NCBI GenBank assembly: GCA_016303095.1
Contig: JAEDMH010000106.1
Location: 1 to 8,039 of the forward strand
DNA length: 8,039 bases
Source of the DNA: Lentisphaeria bacterium
GTDB taxonomy: Bacteria; Verrucomicrobiota; Lentisphaeria; Oligosphaerales; Oligosphaeraceae
Reading direction: 5' to 3'
The notes under the pieces were generated by a model. The model was not told the origin of the DNA and searched no databases. It was given only the letters and a program-made list of their open reading frames with translations. This document shows positions 5,525 to 8,039 of this stretch, in pieces. Each line of letters begins with the position of its first letter. Within the stretch, counting starts at the first letter, position 1. Both the position numbers and the translations under genes were made by a program.

Positions 5525-5541
5525 CAAAATTCCCGTTTGCC

Positions 5542-6639
5542 ATGGACATGAACCACCAGGATTCCCGATTCATCACCTCCGAAATGAATGCCCGGGAGGA
5601 GGAACTGGATCAGAGCCTCCGTCCCCAGGAGTTTGGGGACTTCCCTGGCCAGGGAAGCGTGAAGGAGCAGCTTCAGATCATGGTGGCCGCCGCCAATCGC
5701 CGGAAGGAGTCCCTGAATCACATTCTCCTCTCCGGGCCGCCGGGCCTGGGCAAGACCACTTTGGCCAATATCATCGCCAATGCCTGCGGACGGCAGTTGA
5801 AGGCCACCAGCGGCCCCGTCATTGAAAAGCCAGGGGACCTGGCGGGCCTTCTCTCCAGTCTGGACGAGGGGGATGTGCTCTTCATTGATGAAATCCATCG
5901 GCTGCCCCGGCAGGTGGAGGAGTATCTCTATAGCGCCATGGAGGATTTCCACATTGACATCATGGTGGATTCCGGGGTGGCCGCCCGCTCCGTTCGGGTG
6001 AATCTCCCCCACTTCTGCCTCATTGGGGCCACCACCCGGCAGGGAAAACTCTCCGCCCCCCTCCGAGACCGCTTCACCATGAAATGCCGCATGGCCTACT
6101 ATTCCCCTGGGGAACTCCAGACGATCCTGATCCGCAGCGCCAAGGTGCTGAAGGTGGAGGCGGAGGGGGAGGGCCTGCTGGAAATCGCCCGCCGGGCCCG
6201 AGGCACGCCCCGAATCGCCAACAATCTCCTCCGCTGGGTCCGGGATTTCGCCCTGGTGAGACACTCCGCCGTCATTACCCGCCCCATCGCCGCCGACGCC
6301 CTCCAAATGCTCAATATCGACCGGGATGGCCTGGACGAGATGGACAATCGGATCCTGGAGACCATCATCGTGAAGTTCCGGGAGCGTCCCGTGGGCCTGA
6401 AATCCCTGGCGGTGGCCGTGGGGGAGGAGGAGGAAACCATCGAGGATGTCTACGAACCCTACTTGATTCAGGAAGGTTTCCTGATGCGCACCCCGGGAGG
6501 CAGAGTGGTGACGGAACGGGCCCTGAAACGCTTCGGGCGCTCCCATGCCAATCCCCCCTCCCGACAACCCACCCTCTTCCCCCCGCAAAATGAAGACGAG
6601 GAAGGGGACTCCCCTGCGGGCTCCAACGCTTCCCTATGA
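5542..6639 (+). CDS. ruvB: RuvB, AAA+ ATPase of the Holliday-junction branch-migration motor
   Basis: RuvB forms hexameric rings that pump DNA through RuvA-bound junctions using ATP. The 365-residue product has the Walker A motif GPPGLGKT (about 65-72), Walker B FIDEIH (about 114-119), the sensor segment IGATTRQGKL, the arginine-finger region APLRDRF, the sensor 2 motif ARGTPRIANNLLRWVRDF, and the C-terminal winged-helix domain ending PYLIQEGFLMRTPGGR. It is longer than E. coli RuvB (336) because of a short N-terminal segment and a hydrophilic tail of about 30 residues after the winged helix. That tail contains QPTLF (342-346), which fits the QxxLF pattern of beta-clamp-binding peptides. No Shine-Dalgarno site precedes the ATG; a second in-frame ATG (5548) is possible, and no in-frame start exists further up before a stop. 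The stop overlaps the uxaA start (ATGA). Confidence 0.97.
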   Translation: MDMNHQDSRFITSEMNAREEELDQSLRPQEFGDFPGQGSVKEQLQIMVAAANRRKESLNHILLSGPPGLGKTTLANIIANACGRQLKATSGPVIEKPGDLAGLLSSLDEGDVLFIDEIHRLPRQVEEYLYSAMEDFHIDIMVDSGVAARSVRVNLPHFCLIGATTRQGKLSAPLRDRFTMKCRMAYYSPGELQTILIRSAKVLKVEAEGEGLLEIARRARGTPRIANNLLRWVRDFALVRHSAVITRPIAADALQMLNIDRDGLDEMDNRILETIIVKFRERPVGLKSLAVAVGEEEETIEDVYEPYLIQEGFLMRTPGGRVVTERALKRFGRSHANPPSRQPTLFPPQNEDEEGDSPAGSNASL

Positions 6640-7991
6640 AGATCCATCCCCACGATACTGTGGAAGTGCGGGAGGACGGCCATAAATACGCCCTCTGCCC
6701 CCTTCGCACCGGCGACCCTGTCATCAAATACGGCATGCCCATTGGCACCGCCACCCAGCCCATCGCCCCGGGAGAGCATGTCCATACCCAAAATCTCCGC
6801 ACCGCTCTGGAGGGACGGCAAAGCTATGCGTATCACCCCTCTTTCCAGCTTCCGGAAATTCGCTGCACCCGGAGTTTTCTGGGATATCGCCGTCCGGACG
6901 GGCAGGTGGGGATCCGGAAAGATCTCTGGGTGATTCCCACTGTGGGGTGCGTCAACGGCCTGGCCCGCCGCCTGGCCGGGGAAGTGGGGGGGATCCCTCT
7001 CTGCCATCCCTATGGCTGCTCCCAACTGGGAGACGACCACCAACGCACCGCGGAACTCCTGGCTTCTCTGGTGCATCATCCCAATGCCGGGGGTGTCCTG
7101 GTGGTCTCCTTGGGATGCGAAAACAATACATTGGAGAGCTTCCAGGAACGCCTGGGGGATAGGACGGGCTTGAACGTGAGATTTCTCCGGGCCCAGGATC
7201 CGGGGGACGAAGTCCAGCGGGGGCGGGAATTGCTTCGGGAATTGGAACAGGGATGCGCTTCCTGGACGCGGGAGGAAATCCCCGTCTCCCAGCTGAAGGT
7301 GGGATTGAAATGCGGCGGCTCTGACGGATTCTCCGGCATCGTGGCCAATCCCCTGGTGGGACGCTTCAGCGACTGGCTGGTGGCCCAGGGAGGCACGGCC
7401 GTCCTCACGGAAGTGCCCGAAATGTTCGGCGCCGAAACCCTCCTCATGGCACGATGCGCAACCCGGGAAATCTTCGATCAGTATGTGGAAATGATCAACG
7501 GATTCAAGGACTACTATCAACGCTACGGACAACCCTGCTATGAAAATCCCTCCCCGGGAAACAAGGCGGGAGGCATCACCACCTTGGAGGAAAAGTCCTT
7601 GGGCTGCGTCCAAAAAGGCGGGAGCACTCCCGTGAGGGCCGTTCTCCCCTATGCCAGCCGGAGGACCGTTCCCGGATTGAATGTCCTTTGCGCCCCGGGA
7701 AACGATATCGTGTCCGCCACCGCTCTGGCCGCCGCTGGATGCCATCTGCTCCTCTTCACCACCGGACGGGGAACCCCTCTGGGGAGCGTGGTGCCAACGG
7801 TGAAAATCGCCAGCAACCACCGCCTCGCCCTGAATAAACCCCATTGGATCGATTTCGACGCCCAAAACGCCCAGGAGGAGGAAAATGCCCTCATGGAATT
7901 GGTTCTTCAGGTGGCCTCCGGAAAACCCACCCGCAACGAAGAACGACAGGAACGGGAAATCGCGATCTTCAAAGATGGCGTGACGCTATAA
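6636..7991 (+). CDS. uxaA: Altronate dehydratase (UxaA family)
   Basis: UxaA removes water from D-altronate to give 2-keto-3-deoxy-D-gluconate in galacturonate breakdown, an iron-dependent cytosolic step. The 451-residue product matches E. coli UxaA (495) along nearly its whole length. Shared blocks include VIKYGMPIG with PGEHVHTQN, PTVGCVNGLARR, HPYGCSQLGDDH (124-135), SLGCENN (158-164), KCGGSDGFSG (225-234), VLTEVPEMFGAE, NPSPGNKAGGITTLE (from 304), SLGC, FTTGRGTPLG, KHWIDFD-like KPHWIDFD, and the terminal IFKDGVTL. The N-terminal SAF region (about 1-50) is roughly 20 residues shorter than in E. coli: KIHPHDTVEV joins directly to DGHKYAL. The related galactarate dehydratase is less likely given the closeness to UxaA and the identical GVTL end. 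The start overlaps the ruvB stop by four bases and has no Shine-Dalgarno site, so translation may depend on ruvB. No other uronate gene is in view; the neighbours downstream are outside the window. Confidence 0.93.
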   Translation: MKIHPHDTVEVREDGHKYALCPLRTGDPVIKYGMPIGTATQPIAPGEHVHTQNLRTALEGRQSYAYHPSFQLPEIRCTRSFLGYRRPDGQVGIRKDLWVIPTVGCVNGLARRLAGEVGGIPLCHPYGCSQLGDDHQRTAELLASLVHHPNAGGVLVVSLGCENNTLESFQERLGDRTGLNVRFLRAQDPGDEVQRGRELLRELEQGCASWTREEIPVSQLKVGLKCGGSDGFSGIVANPLVGRFSDWLVAQGGTAVLTEVPEMFGAETLLMARCATREIFDQYVEMINGFKDYYQRYGQPCYENPSPGNKAGGITTLEEKSLGCVQKGGSTPVRAVLPYASRRTVPGLNVLCAPGNDIVSATALAAAGCHLLLFTTGRGTPLGSVVPTVKIASNHRLALNKPHWIDFDAQNAQEEENALMELVLQVASGKPTRNEERQEREIAIFKDGVTL

Positions 7992-8039
7992 GCCGCTAGG
8001 GCGCAAAGAGAAGAAAACAGGTCAGACACGGAGAGGGGG

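Noticed and set aside
5507..5551. 14-codon frame overlapping the ruvB start, with GAAGGG next to its ATG
   Set aside because: No spacing between the purine patch and the ATG, and its codons are largely the palindrome. A leader-peptide role cannot be supported without conservation.
5431..6588. Minus-strand open frame (385 codons) opposite ruvB
   Set aside because: Shadow of ruvB, whose catalytic motifs are intact on the plus strand.
6468..7865. Long minus-strand open frame (465 codons) opposite ruvB and uxaA
   Set aside because: Both plus-strand genes are conserved along their length. The antisense product has no recognisable motif or ribosome site.

Overview
The window looks like chromosomal DNA from a GC-rich bacterium. 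It carries a tRNA-Asn on the minus strand, followed by eight protein genes, all on the plus strand. The mix of genes (a DUF6941-type protein, type II secretion-like pseudopilins scattered among housekeeping genes, and weak or absent Shine-Dalgarno sites) would suit the Planctomycetota-Verrucomicrobiota-Lentisphaerota group. That placement is an inference from gene content and I hold it with low confidence.

Layout. 1-115: a rho-independent terminator and tRNA-Asn(GTT) on the minus strand. 116-396: an AT-rich divergent control region and a 5' leader for lexA. 397-1023: lexA, the SOS repressor. 1094-1825: a single-pass membrane or exported protein of unknown function. 1826-2042: an intergenic stretch with two stem-loops. 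2043-2471: a small DUF6941-like protein. 2539-4839: three type II secretion/type IV pilus-like genes (gspF, gspG and a GspH-like minor pseudopilin). 4836-6639: ruvA and ruvB, the Holliday-junction branch-migration motor. 6636-7991: uxaA, altronate dehydratase. The last 48 bases (7992-8039) hold no feature I can support.

The genes from 2043 to 7991 all run the same way, with short gaps or 4-base ATGA overlaps (gspH-like/ruvA and ruvB/uxaA), so they may form one operon. It would combine three unrelated themes: a partial pseudopilus assembly set, recombinational repair, and hexuronate catabolism. LexA lies just upstream and is a plausible regulator of ruvAB, but I see no convincing shared operator.

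The most unusual non-coding feature is a set of nearly pure pyrimidine tracts on the coding strand before several start codons, in place of Shine-Dalgarno sites. The 35 bases after the ruvA stop contain no purine at all. The tract before the GspH-like gene runs on into its coding sequence and encodes most of its prepilin leader. I found no CRISPR array, insertion sequence or prophage gene. A previously undescribed system is not clearly demonstrated. The best leads are the unknown membrane protein next to lexA, the pyrimidine-tract leaders, the possible clamp-binding tail on RuvB, and the coupling of ruvB to uxaA.
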